Source: an uncultured Victivallales bacterium
GTDB taxonomy: Bacteria > Verrucomicrobiota > Lentisphaeria > Oligosphaerales > JAFGRS01
Direction: 5' to 3'
Assembly (NCBI GenBank): GCA_903834675.1
Contig: CAILKC010000252.1
Coordinates: 1 to 5,546 of the forward strand
Length of the DNA stretch: 5,546 nucleotides
Within the stretch, counting starts at the first letter, position 1; each line of letters opens with the position of its first letter. The position numbers and the translations under genes are program-made. Of this stretch, positions 1 through 5,546 are shown piece by piece. The notes under the pieces were generated by a model. That model ran no database searches. It was not told where the DNA came from and was given only the letters and a program-made list of their open reading frames with translations.

Positions 1-243
1 AGCGGGAAAGACCTGGCCCGCGGCGGCGCTGCGGGCCTGCACGGCTGGCGCCAGCCGGGTCCAGGCGTAGTCCAGCATGGCCGCGACGCAGGCGCGGTCG
101 TAGCGCCGGTAGTACTCCGTATCCGCCGCCTGCACGGCGGGACTCGAGGGAGCCACGCCAAGCAGGATCAGGCCCGCCAGGAGCCCGCCGACGCCGTGGG
201 TGTTGATCCGCCCTGAGGTCATCGTTTCAGCGGCCTTACGCAT
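1..243 (-). CDS. Exported protein of unknown function, N-terminal part only (runs off left edge)
   Basis: This is the first 81 codons of a minus-strand gene that continues beyond position 1. The frame is open from an in-frame TAA at 252-250. The first ATG is at 243 (protein begins MRKAAETMTSGR); a second in-frame ATG lies at 222, and AAGG about 11 bases before it makes that start possible too. Neither ribosome site is strong (AAGAGA almost touches the first ATG). A signal peptide is clear: a basic start, a hydrophobic core GLLAGLILLGVA, then a likely cut after SPAVQA. The mature part begins ADTEYYRRYDRACVAAMLDY and is rich in Tyr, Arg and Ala, with one Cys. I do not recognise the family from this fragment. 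It lies 71 bases downstream of the giant secreted protein on the same strand, with no clear terminator between them, so co-transcription is plausible. The signal peptide and coding frame are seen directly; export is inferred. Confidence 0.72.
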   Translation of the reverse strand, partial: MRKAAETMTSGRINTHGVGGLLAGLILLGVAPSSPAVQAADTEYYRRYDRACVAAMLDYAWTRLAPAVQARSAAAGQVFPA

Positions 244-314
244 CTTCTCTTAAAGGTGGGGCGCGAAACCGGCTAAAGCCTCGACTACGTACCCGCGCCG
301 GGCTGGCGCTCGTA

Positions 315-3300
315 TCAGCGGCCAATACCCGTCACCCGCAGGCGCAGCTCGGCAGGGTTGGCGGTGCGATAGGGGCGATCGGGCCGACTGCCGCAACGGT
401 ACTCTTCGAGATTCGTGAGGCCATCGCGATCGGGGTCTCCGTCCGCACCCTGTTCGAGGTTGCCGAACCAGCGCATTTCCCAGGCATCAGGCAGGCCGTC
501 GCGGTCGGTGTCGTCGGCAGGGCTGACGGCGTCAGCGAGGAGGATAACATGGGTGCGGTAGGCGCCGAGGCGGGCGCCGAGGACCGTCTGGAGCGCCAGG
601 ATGATCGTTTCTTCAGGCTCGGGTTCAACATCGCCCAAGAGCGCGACGTGAACGGTGGCGGAGAGCTGGCCCACCGAGAAGGTGATGGGGGTGTCGGTGA
701 ACTGGAAGTCCGTGCCGCGCCGCGCGCTGCCGCCGGTGCAAGCTACGACCAGGGTGACCGTGTCGCGGCCCGGCGGCAGCTCGGAGAGGCCGACCTCGAT
801 GGAGAGCGCCGTCTTGGCTTCGCGGACCGTGGTTGAGGGGGTGACAAAGGAGACCAGGGCGCCGCCGACATCGGGGGCGTTGGGATCGGTGCCGCGAGCC
901 ATCTCCGTCGCGTTGGTGAAGCCATCGCCGTCGGTATCGGCGAGGGCATCGGGGGCGCCGTCGGTGGCGCTGTTGGCGGTGAGTGGCGACAGGCCGTGGG
1001 CGAGTTCCCAGCCGTCGGGGAGGCCATCGCCATCGGTGTCGGCGCGGCGCGGGTCGGTGCCGATCTGGTTGAGTTCCCGGCCATCATCGAGGCCATCGCC
1101 ATCGGTGTCGGCGCGGGTGGGGTCGGTGCCATGGATATAGACTTCAGCGCCATCGACCAGGCCATCGCCATCGGTGTCTGGCACGGTGGGATTGCAGCCC
1201 AGACGGCACTCGTCGGCATTGCTGAGGCCATCCTGGTCGGGGTCATCCTGAGCGTACTGATCGAGATCGCCGAAGCAGCCGTACTCCCAGCCGTCAGGCA
1301 GGCCATCCGCGTCAAGGTCGAGGGGCAGGAGCGTATCGAGAGGCAGGGTCCGGCCGGCCCGGTAGAGTTGCTGGACGGCTGCCGCCGAAAGTGCTTCGGA
1401 GAACCACGCCAGGCCGCAGGTCAGGCCACAATAGGACAGCAGGGGCGTCTCGCGGGCGGCGCTGTCGGCACCGACGTACACCTGGTCCCACGGCGCCAGG
1501 GCGAGGAGCACGATGGCAGCGCTGTCTCCCGCGGTACACACCTGGGCGCCGTCCAGAAAGAGGACCGGAGCGCCGGGGTCGGGGCAGGTCAGGACAAGCT
1601 GATGCCAGCCATTGGCAAGCGTGTCGACCTCCAGGCTCCAGACGGCGGCAGCGCCGTCTGGACCAGTGCCGGCGACCGCAGCGGCGAGCCGGCCGAGGGC
1701 GTCGAGCTGGAGCGTGGCCGCGGGCTGGCCCGCCGCGGTGGCGGTGGAGAGGAGGACGCCGCGGCCCGCGGACTGGAACCACAGGGCGAGGGTGCGGGCG
1801 GGGGCGGTGGCCTGAGCGGCAGGGAGCCCGGTCCGTGAGGCGCTGCCTGCGGCTTGGAGACGCAGAGCCCCGTCAGCGAAGGTGGCCGTCCCGGCCGGGG
1901 TCAGGCGAAGGTCGGCGGCGAGGGGGTTTTCGAAGGACTGCGAGAGCGGCCAGAAGGAGGCCAGACTAGACAAGGCGGTGAACAGGGCACGAGGCACATC
2001 GGCCAGGTGCGGATCGGTCCCGAGGCGGGCCTCGATCAGGTTTGGGATGAGGTCGCCGTCGGGGTCGGCGGCGGCATCGTTGACGAAAGGATCAAGGCCC
2101 ACCGCGACTTCCCAGCCATCGCGCATGCCATCCAGGTCGCTGTCGGGAGCCATCGCATCGGTGCCGAGGCGATACTCGGCCAGGTTACTGAGCCCATCGC
2201 CATCGGCGTCGTCTGAGCCCGTCTGAGCTCTGCCGAGGAAGGTCCGCTTCTCCCAGCCGTCATCCATGCCGTCGCCATCGGCATCGGATTGGGACCATTG
2301 GAAGAGGGTGATGACGTTCCAGGCGCCCGGTATCAGGGGCTGATTCAGGGCGGCGCTGCGCAGGGTGTCGGGATTCCCGAGTTCGATTCTGGCGGTCGCG
2401 GCGGCATCCGTCCGCAGAGCGACGCCGACGCCGTTATGCCAGAATTCGGCGAGGGTGATCTCGGGAGGCAGGGAGTCTGGCAGGTAGAGCGCGAACTGGA
2501 CGACGGCATCGGCGTACAGGGCAGAATGGGGGGCCACGATGCCTTGGGGGCCGGCGGCGCAGCCCAGTAAGCGCAGGGATCTCGTATGGCCAGGAAACAG
2601 CGGGGGAACGCGGGTCACCAGACAGCGCTCGGTGGGCCACTGCGGACAGCGCAGCCAGTCTCGCGGCAGCCAGCCGGGGGTATCGCCAACGAAGTCGCCG
2701 CCGACGGTTCGTTCCGGCGCCTCGAGGGGCCAAGCGCGGTAGTAGGCAAGGGGCATGGTGGGAGCCTCGGGGGGCACCATGATCGACAGGTCCGATTGCC
2801 AGCCCCCGGCGGGATCCAAGAACACCTCAAGCCAGCCGTAGTCGGCGCCGGGGCGGCGGGGTTGGTTCACCGTGACCGCGGCCCAGTTGCTGACCGGATT
2901 GCGGGCGAAGCTGGCCTGGAGAGTCCGCGGCTGGTCGAGGGCGAGAGTGAGGGGATTGTCGAGGGCGCGTTCGTGGGGCAGATCACCCGCCCAGCCGCGG
3001 AAGTGGCAACCGCGCTCCGGGATGGCAGTAAGGCGTACCGGGGCGTCGGCGGCAAACCAGTCGGCGGCGGGCTCGACGCGGCCGGGGCCAGTGGCCGAGG
3101 CGGTCAGCAGAAACTCAGTCTGCCAGGCGACGGTGATGACCCGGTCCGCGTCCATGGTGATGGCAGCGCCCGCGCAGTCTGCGACCCGCCGTTCGCCGGG
3201 GGCCCAGGCGACGGGTGAGGACACCGACCACACGGCGAGGGCGCCGTAGTCGTACTCCCCTGCCCCCTGCGGCGCGCCGTAGTCGCTGCGGATGGCCAGG

Positions 3301-4985
3301 CTATGGCGGTCGATGGCGAATTCAGCGTTCACCGAAGCGGGCGCCTCGAGATGGATGGACGTGGCGGCGGCCAGGGGGTCGGCGAGGCCGGCGGTGTCGC
3401 CCTGCCAACGCACAAAGTGCCAGTGCTCAGGGGGTTGGGCGGTGAGTGGCACCTCGGTGCCCCGCTCGTGGAAGGTCGTACCCGCGGGGGCGCCGCCGCT
3501 GAGGCTCAGGGCGACATCATCGTCGACCGCGGTGACCCGGAGAGACGCCGGGGCCAGGCCGACGGCCTCGATCCAGAGCACGGCCTCGGCGTCGGCGGTG
3601 TCCGCATCATCTTCGGGCGCACTGAGCGCCACCGCGACCCCCGCGACCCAGTTGCTGGGGTCGAGGCTGAAGGCCTGGCCGGAGACCAGGGCGAGGCCCG
3701 TGCCAGGAGGCTCAAGGCGGACGGTGACGGCCAGGGGCGCGGCGGGGGCGCGGCTAAGCGAGACGGTGAAGGAGGCGGTGCCGCCTTCGGGAAGCGCGAT
3801 CGCGGTGGGAGCGAGCACAAACGCGGGCGGCGCGACGGGCGAGCGGCTGGCGAATGGGGTGTTGCCATCGAAGCCGAGGTTGATACGGGCGCCATTGGGC
3901 GCGGACTCCGCAGCCCCGTCGTCGGCCGGGTCGCCGGCGTCAAGGGCGGGGCTGCTGACCGCGTCCACGGCCCACTGGGTGCCATCCCAGCGGCCGCCGG
4001 TGCTGCGCAGTCGGTAGTTGCCGGTGGCGGGCTCCGCAAAGAGAGGGTCCGCCTCGAGGTTGCCCGCGCCCCAGGAAGCTCCCGGCGCGCCAGCGGCCAG
4101 GCCGCCCTGAACGCAGCTATAGGCGACGGTGGGAGCGCTGGCGCCAAGGCTGACGATTTGGGGGCAGTCCGGCCAGGTGGCATCGCGGTTGCCCCAGAGG
4201 ATGCAGTTGCGCAGGACGGGGTTGCTGTCGCGGCAGAGCAAGCCACCACCGGCGGGCTCGGCCGCACCCGCGCCGGAGTTGTCGGCGAGGGTGCAATTGA
4301 GCAACTGCGGGGAGGAGCGCAGCAACTCGAGGCCACCGGGTCCCGATGACGAGGTGTTCCCGCAGATCAGGGTGTTGCGGATGAGGGGGGCACTGTCGAC
4401 GCAGAGGATGGCGCCGCCGGGGCGATCCAGGTCGCCGTGATTGTCGCGGAGGATGCAGTGGGCGAGGGTGGGCGTGGCGCCGTCGGTGCAGTGGATGCCG
4501 CGACCTGAGCCGGTGCTGACGGTGAAGCCGCTGAGGACGGCGCCCGAGCCGGCGCCGCTGGCGAAGACAACACCAGGGCGCGCTCCCGGCTCGGCCGGGG
4601 CGCCGCTGATGAGGGTCGCCGCGACGGTGGCGGGGTCGGCCGGATCGAGGCTGGTGAGAATGAGGTCAGCGGTGGTGAAGCGGACGGTCTCGGGGTAGGC
4701 GCCGGGGTGGACGACGACGGTATCGCCGGGGGCCGCGGCGTTGATAGCGGCCTGGATGGTGGCTTTGGGGCCATGGCCATCGGCGACGGTGGCAGCCAGG
4801 CCGTCGAGGGCGTCGTTGCCGGCCAGGCCGTCGACGTAGCGATTGGTGGCGGCGCGACTGGGCCCGGCGAGGCCCAGCAACCCGATTCCCAGCGCCAGGG
4901 CGAGCAGGCGCGGCAGGCCGTATGCCTGTGCCCCACGCGGAGCGGTCAACCGGCAGTTCCCAGGGTGCTTCCGAGTCCGGCCCAT
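315..4985 (-). CDS. Giant secreted multidomain protein: beta-helix, Calx-beta, InlB-like repeats, LamG-like, TSP3 repeats
   Basis: The protein has about 1,556 residues, numbered here from the ATG at 4985. An upstream TTG at 5045 and an ATG at 4991 are in frame, but GGGAG sits 6 bases before 4985. Domains in order: signal peptide 1-45 (core LLALALGIGLLGLAG, cut after GPSRA); right-handed beta-helix of pectate-lyase-like type 48-300, ending in an EADPLF/SPALDAGDP/PNGARINLG tail (301-381); Calx-beta-like 385-490; InlB-type repeats 492-695 (FVRWQGD, FRGWAGD), the middle one degenerate; an unassigned segment 698-898; four DxDxDG motifs 900-992; a LamG/concanavalin-like domain 1003-1218 (ALWFQSAGRG, GWHQLVLT, LFLDG); six DxDxDG motifs 1222-1372; a canonical Calx-beta 1375-1485 (GTDFQF, EPEPEETI); two DxDxDG motifs 1491-1538. 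Calcium-stabilised surface adhesion or glycan binding is inferred from the domains. No catalytic residues, PEP-CTERM, LPXTG or obvious type IX tail is visible. The role is unproven; the reading frame is near certain. Confidence 0.95.
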   Translation of the reverse strand: MGRTRKHPGNCRLTAPRGAQAYGLPRLLALALGIGLLGLAGPSRAATNRYVDGLAGNDALDGLAATVADGHGPKATIQAAINAAAPGDTVVVHPGAYPETVRFTTADLILTSLDPADPATVAATLISGAPAEPGARPGVVFASGAGSGAVLSGFTVSTGSGRGIHCTDGATPTLAHCILRDNHGDLDRPGGAILCVDSAPLIRNTLICGNTSSSGPGGLELLRSSPQLLNCTLADNSGAGAAEPAGGGLLCRDSNPVLRNCILWGNRDATWPDCPQIVSLGASAPTVAYSCVQGGLAAGAPGASWGAGNLEADPLFAEPATGNYRLRSTGGRWDGTQWAVDAVSSPALDAGDPADDGAAESAPNGARINLGFDGNTPFASRSPVAPPAFVLAPTAIALPEGGTASFTVSLSRAPAAPLAVTVRLEPPGTGLALVSGQAFSLDPSNWVAGVAVALSAPEDDADTADAEAVLWIEAVGLAPASLRVTAVDDDVALSLSGGAPAGTTFHERGTEVPLTAQPPEHWHFVRWQGDTAGLADPLAAATSIHLEAPASVNAEFAIDRHSLAIRSDYGAPQGAGEYDYGALAVWSVSSPVAWAPGERRVADCAGAAITMDADRVITVAWQTEFLLTASATGPGRVEPAADWFAADAPVRLTAIPERGCHFRGWAGDLPHERALDNPLTLALDQPRTLQASFARNPVSNWAAVTVNQPRRPGADYGWLEVFLDPAGGWQSDLSIMVPPEAPTMPLAYYRAWPLEAPERTVGGDFVGDTPGWLPRDWLRCPQWPTERCLVTRVPPLFPGHTRSLRLLGCAAGPQGIVAPHSALYADAVVQFALYLPDSLPPEITLAEFWHNGVGVALRTDAAATARIELGNPDTLRSAALNQPLIPGAWNVITLFQWSQSDADGDGMDDGWEKRTFLGRAQTGSDDADGDGLSNLAEYRLGTDAMAPDSDLDGMRDGWEVAVGLDPFVNDAAADPDGDLIPNLIEARLGTDPHLADVPRALFTALSSLASFWPLSQSFENPLAADLRLTPAGTATFADGALRLQAAGSASRTGLPAAQATAPARTLALWFQSAGRGVLLSTATAAGQPAATLQLDALGRLAAAVAGTGPDGAAAVWSLEVDTLANGWHQLVLTCPDPGAPVLFLDGAQVCTAGDSAAIVLLALAPWDQVYVGADSAARETPLLSYCGLTCGLAWFSEALSAAAVQQLYRAGRTLPLDTLLPLDLDADGLPDGWEYGCFGDLDQYAQDDPDQDGLSNADECRLGCNPTVPDTDGDGLVDGAEVYIHGTDPTRADTDGDGLDDGRELNQIGTDPRRADTDGDGLPDGWELAHGLSPLTANSATDGAPDALADTDGDGFTNATEMARGTDPNAPDVGGALVSFVTPSTTVREAKTALSIEVGLSELPPGRDTVTLVVACTGGSARRGTDFQFTDTPITFSVGQLSATVHVALLGDVEPEPEETIILALQTVLGARLGAYRTHVILLADAVSPADDTDRDGLPDAWEMRWFGNLEQGADGDPDRDGLTNLEEYRCGSRPDRPYRTANPAELRLRVTGIGR
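1021..1227 (-). repeat. Three tandem 69-base units inside the DxDxDG (TSP3-like) block
   Basis: Three consecutive units start at 1021, 1090 and 1159, an exact 69-base (23-codon) period. Each opens on the plus strand with the same 20 bases, aggccatcgccatcggtgtc, which on the coding strand read DTDGDGL (codons starting at 1178, 1109 and 1040). The first two units also share the next six bases and most of a GTDP-encoding stretch; the third diverges after the shared core. At protein level the units read DTDGDGLVDGAEVY..GTDPTRA, DTDGDGLDDGRELN..GTDPRRA and DTDGDGLPDGWELAHG. Identity at synonymous positions suggests recent duplication or gene conversion rather than protein-level selection alone. 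Confidence 0.85.
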
Positions 4986-4991
4986 GGTCAT

Positions 4992-4996
4992 CTCCC
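4992..4996 (-). promoter_or_regulatory. Ribosome binding site deciding the start of the giant gene
   Basis: On the minus strand GGGAG lies 6 bases before the ATG at 4985, a normal Shine-Dalgarno distance. The in-frame ATG at 4991 directly abuts this motif, and the in-frame TTG at 5045 would put 18-20 charged and polar residues ahead of an already long signal-peptide n-region. The 4985 start is therefore preferred. Confidence 0.6.
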
Positions 4997-5074
4997 AGGG
5001 CGATTCGCGCCGCAAGGCCGAGGGGTGCGGAGAGGAGTCAAGCAACGCCGGGGCCTGAGCCCGGAGCGGGCGAA

Positions 5075-5097
5075 GACAGGACCATGGGCGTCCTGTC
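5075..5097. promoter_or_regulatory. Perfect 8-bp inverted repeat in the leader of the giant gene
   Basis: GACAGGAC (5075-5082) and GTCCTGTC (5090-5097) are exact reverse complements separated by seven bases. The element lies about 90-112 bases upstream of the 4985 start, so it would form a hairpin in the 5' leader if transcription begins further upstream. No T-run follows on either strand, so it is not an intrinsic terminator. It could be an operator-like dyad, an RNA leader hairpin or chance. Confidence 0.4.
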
Positions 5098-5170
5098 CCA
5101 GCTTGATCGAGACCCTCCTCCGTACCGCTGCCGACCCGATTCCTTCACCGTCCCCGCGCGCGTTGTCATT

Positions 5171-5199
5171 TCTATATCCGCCCAAGCAGCGAAACCCAA
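5171..5199 (-). promoter_or_regulatory. Weak sigma70-like promoter candidate for the giant gene
   Basis: On the minus strand TTGGGT (5199-5194) and TATAGA (5176-5171) are separated by 17 bases. They match the consensus boxes at 3/6 and 4/6 positions, in one of the few AT-rich spots of the leader. Transcription would begin near 5164, giving a leader of about 180 bases that contains the 5075-5097 hairpin. The match is weak and the organism's promoter consensus is unknown. Confidence 0.22.
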
Positions 5200-5251
5200 G
5201 GGCGAGCGCCGGAAAAAGGTGAATTCCGTCTCAGAAGCGGTGGTGACTACT

Positions 5252-5338
5252 CAGGGTTCAGGGTGCAGGGTGCAGGGTGCAGGGTTCAGGGTTCAGGGTT
5301 CAGGGTTCAGGGTTCAGGGTTCAGGGTTCAGGGTTCAG
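5252..5338. repeat. Tandem heptamer array, about 12.4 copies of CAGGGTT/CAGGGTG
   Basis: Twelve complete 7-base units run from 5252 to 5335, followed by a partial CAG at 5336-5338. Unit 1 is CAGGGTT, units 2-4 are CAGGGTG and units 5-12 are all CAGGGTT, so variant units sit together at the left end. The plus strand carries twelve GGG runs separated by four-base spacers, which fits the G-quadruplex pattern; the minus strand is C-rich. Seven is not a multiple of three, and no coding frame is supported here. The array lies about 265 bases upstream of the giant gene's start. Confidence 0.97.
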
Positions 5339-5345
5339 CCGAGCC

Positions 5346-5361
5346 CCCGGCTGCGGCCGGG
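5346..5361. repeat. Short GC hairpin next to the heptamer array
   Basis: CCCGGC (5346-5351) and GCCGGG (5356-5361) are perfectly complementary with the four-base loop TGCG. It starts eight bases after the heptamer array. There is no adjacent T-run, so a terminator call is not justified. Confidence 0.45.
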
Positions 5362-5398
5362 CATACCGGAATGAGACTTGCCGACGCGGTTCATATTC

Positions 5399-5424
5399 CG
5401 ATCCGGCCGGGACGCGCCGGATCG
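5399..5424. repeat. Perfect 9-bp inverted repeat
   Basis: CGATCCGGC (5399-5407) and GCCGGATCG (5416-5424) are exact reverse complements around an eight-base loop. The next, larger palindrome begins only three positions later, so the two probably form one repetitive element. No T-run flanks it. Confidence 0.6.
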
Positions 5425-5426
5425 CC

Positions 5427-5478
5427 TGGAGGGCGGCCCTGCGTGGCCGCCGCGGCGCCGACGCAGCGGCGCCCTCCA
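5427..5478. repeat. Long imperfect palindrome, REP-like element
   Basis: The outer arms TGGAGGGCG (5427-5435) and CGCCCTCCA (5470-5478) pair over nine bases. After a short mismatched stretch with a single C-G pair (5437/5468), CTGCGT (5439-5444) pairs with ACGCAG (5461-5466), and GGC (5445-5447) can pair with GCC (5457-5459). About 19 pairs form within 52 bases. Neither strand shows a terminator T-run. The size and imperfect symmetry resemble repetitive extragenic palindromes; whether it is repeated in this genome cannot be seen here. Confidence 0.55.
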
Positions 5479-5546
5479 ACGCCCATCGTCCGCCGCGGCA
5501 AGCATTTTCCGGGGCCTGTTCTTTGGACTGTGACCTCAGCGGAAGC

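Larger units (their letters stand above)
4997..5546. other. Non-coding region upstream of the giant gene
   Basis: No gene is supportable in these 550 bases. From left to right they hold the presumed leader with one dyad (5075-5097), a weak promoter candidate (5171-5199), the heptamer array (5252-5338) and a cluster of three inverted repeats (5346-5478). The last 68 bases show nothing recognisable. Several frames stay open to the right edge, but they run through palindromes or the array in GC-rich DNA where stops are rare, and none shows a ribosome site or a recognisable protein. Confidence 0.6.

Noticed and set aside
250..312. Terminator between the two minus-strand genes
   Set aside because: Only 4-bp stems with very small loops (CCCG/CGGG and GGCT/AGCC) can be found, and no T-run follows.
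996..1838. Plus-strand open frame of 280 codons with repetitive AIAIGVGA segments
   Set aside because: The repeats are the antisense reading of the DxDxDG-encoding DNA, so it is a shadow frame.
3303..4349. Long plus-strand open frame (348 codons) opposite the giant gene
   Set aside because: It is antisense to a gene with unmistakable domains, is low-complexity (Gly, Ala and Arg rich) and has no recognisable family. Long shadow frames are expected at this GC content.
3843..4844. Catalytic pectate lyase or other polysaccharide lyase
   Set aside because: The beta-helix fold is supported, but I see no convincing catalytic Arg/Lys or calcium-binding Asp cluster of those enzymes. Many non-enzymatic exported proteins share the fold.
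4986..5045. N-terminal extension of the giant protein to a TTG start at 5045
   Set aside because: It needs a rare start codon and would place about 20 extra polar residues before the signal peptide, whereas the ATG at 4985 has a well-spaced GGGAG.
5252..5338. CRISPR array
   Set aside because: The units are 7 bases in direct tandem with no spacers, so it is a simple tandem repeat.
4922..5374. Plus-strand open frame running through the heptamer array
   Set aside because: Its C-terminal half is only the translated tandem repeat, its start lies antisense within the giant gene, and nothing in it resembles a known protein.
5427..5478. Intrinsic terminator
   Set aside because: The stem is strong, but no T-run follows it on either strand.
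5371..5546. Plus-strand frame from an ATG at 5371 open to the right edge
   Set aside because: It crosses both large palindromes, lacks a ribosome site and has a Pro/Arg/Ala-rich translation. Two minus-strand frames are equally open here, so openness is not evidence.
5395..5546. Minus-strand frames entering from the right edge, which could be the 3' end of another gene
   Set aside because: One ends at a TGA near 5395 and another inside the heptamer array, but both translate palindrome sequence and show no recognisable domain. The visible stretch is too short to support a call.

Overview
The window is GC-rich bacterial DNA dominated by one very large gene on the minus strand. It encodes a secreted protein of about 1,556 residues that combines a right-handed beta-helix, two Calx-beta-like domains, InlB-type repeats, a LamG-like domain and three blocks of calcium-binding DxDxDG (thrombospondin type 3-like) repeats. 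This architecture, with phrases such as DTDGDGLPDGWE and the beta-helix tail SPALDAGDP..PNGARINLG, is typical of large surface or exported proteins of the PVC group (Verrucomicrobiota, Kiritimatiellota, Lentisphaerota, Planctomycetota) and of some neighbouring environmental phyla. The assignment rests on protein style and base composition only; no phylogenetic marker is present.

Layout from left to right: (1) positions 1-243, minus strand, the first 81 codons of a second exported protein that runs off the left edge; (2) a 71-base gap with no convincing terminator; (3) positions 315-4985, minus strand, the giant protein, with a Shine-Dalgarno-like GGGAG just upstream of the preferred ATG; (4) positions 4986-5251, its presumed leader and promoter region, holding a perfect 8-bp hairpin and only a weak promoter candidate; (5) positions 5252-5338, about 12.4 tandem copies of a 7-base telomere-like unit (CAGGGTT/CAGGGTG); (6) positions 5339-5546, no supportable gene but three GC-rich inverted repeats in 133 bases, resembling a repetitive extragenic palindromic element.

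The two genes point the same way, lie close together and both carry signal peptides, so they may be co-transcribed and act outside the cytoplasm. The large protein looks like a structural or carbohydrate/surface-binding protein; I see no catalytic motif I would trust. Nothing here proves a new multi-gene system. The least explained items are the 200-residue middle segment of the large protein and the repeat/palindrome cluster upstream of it.
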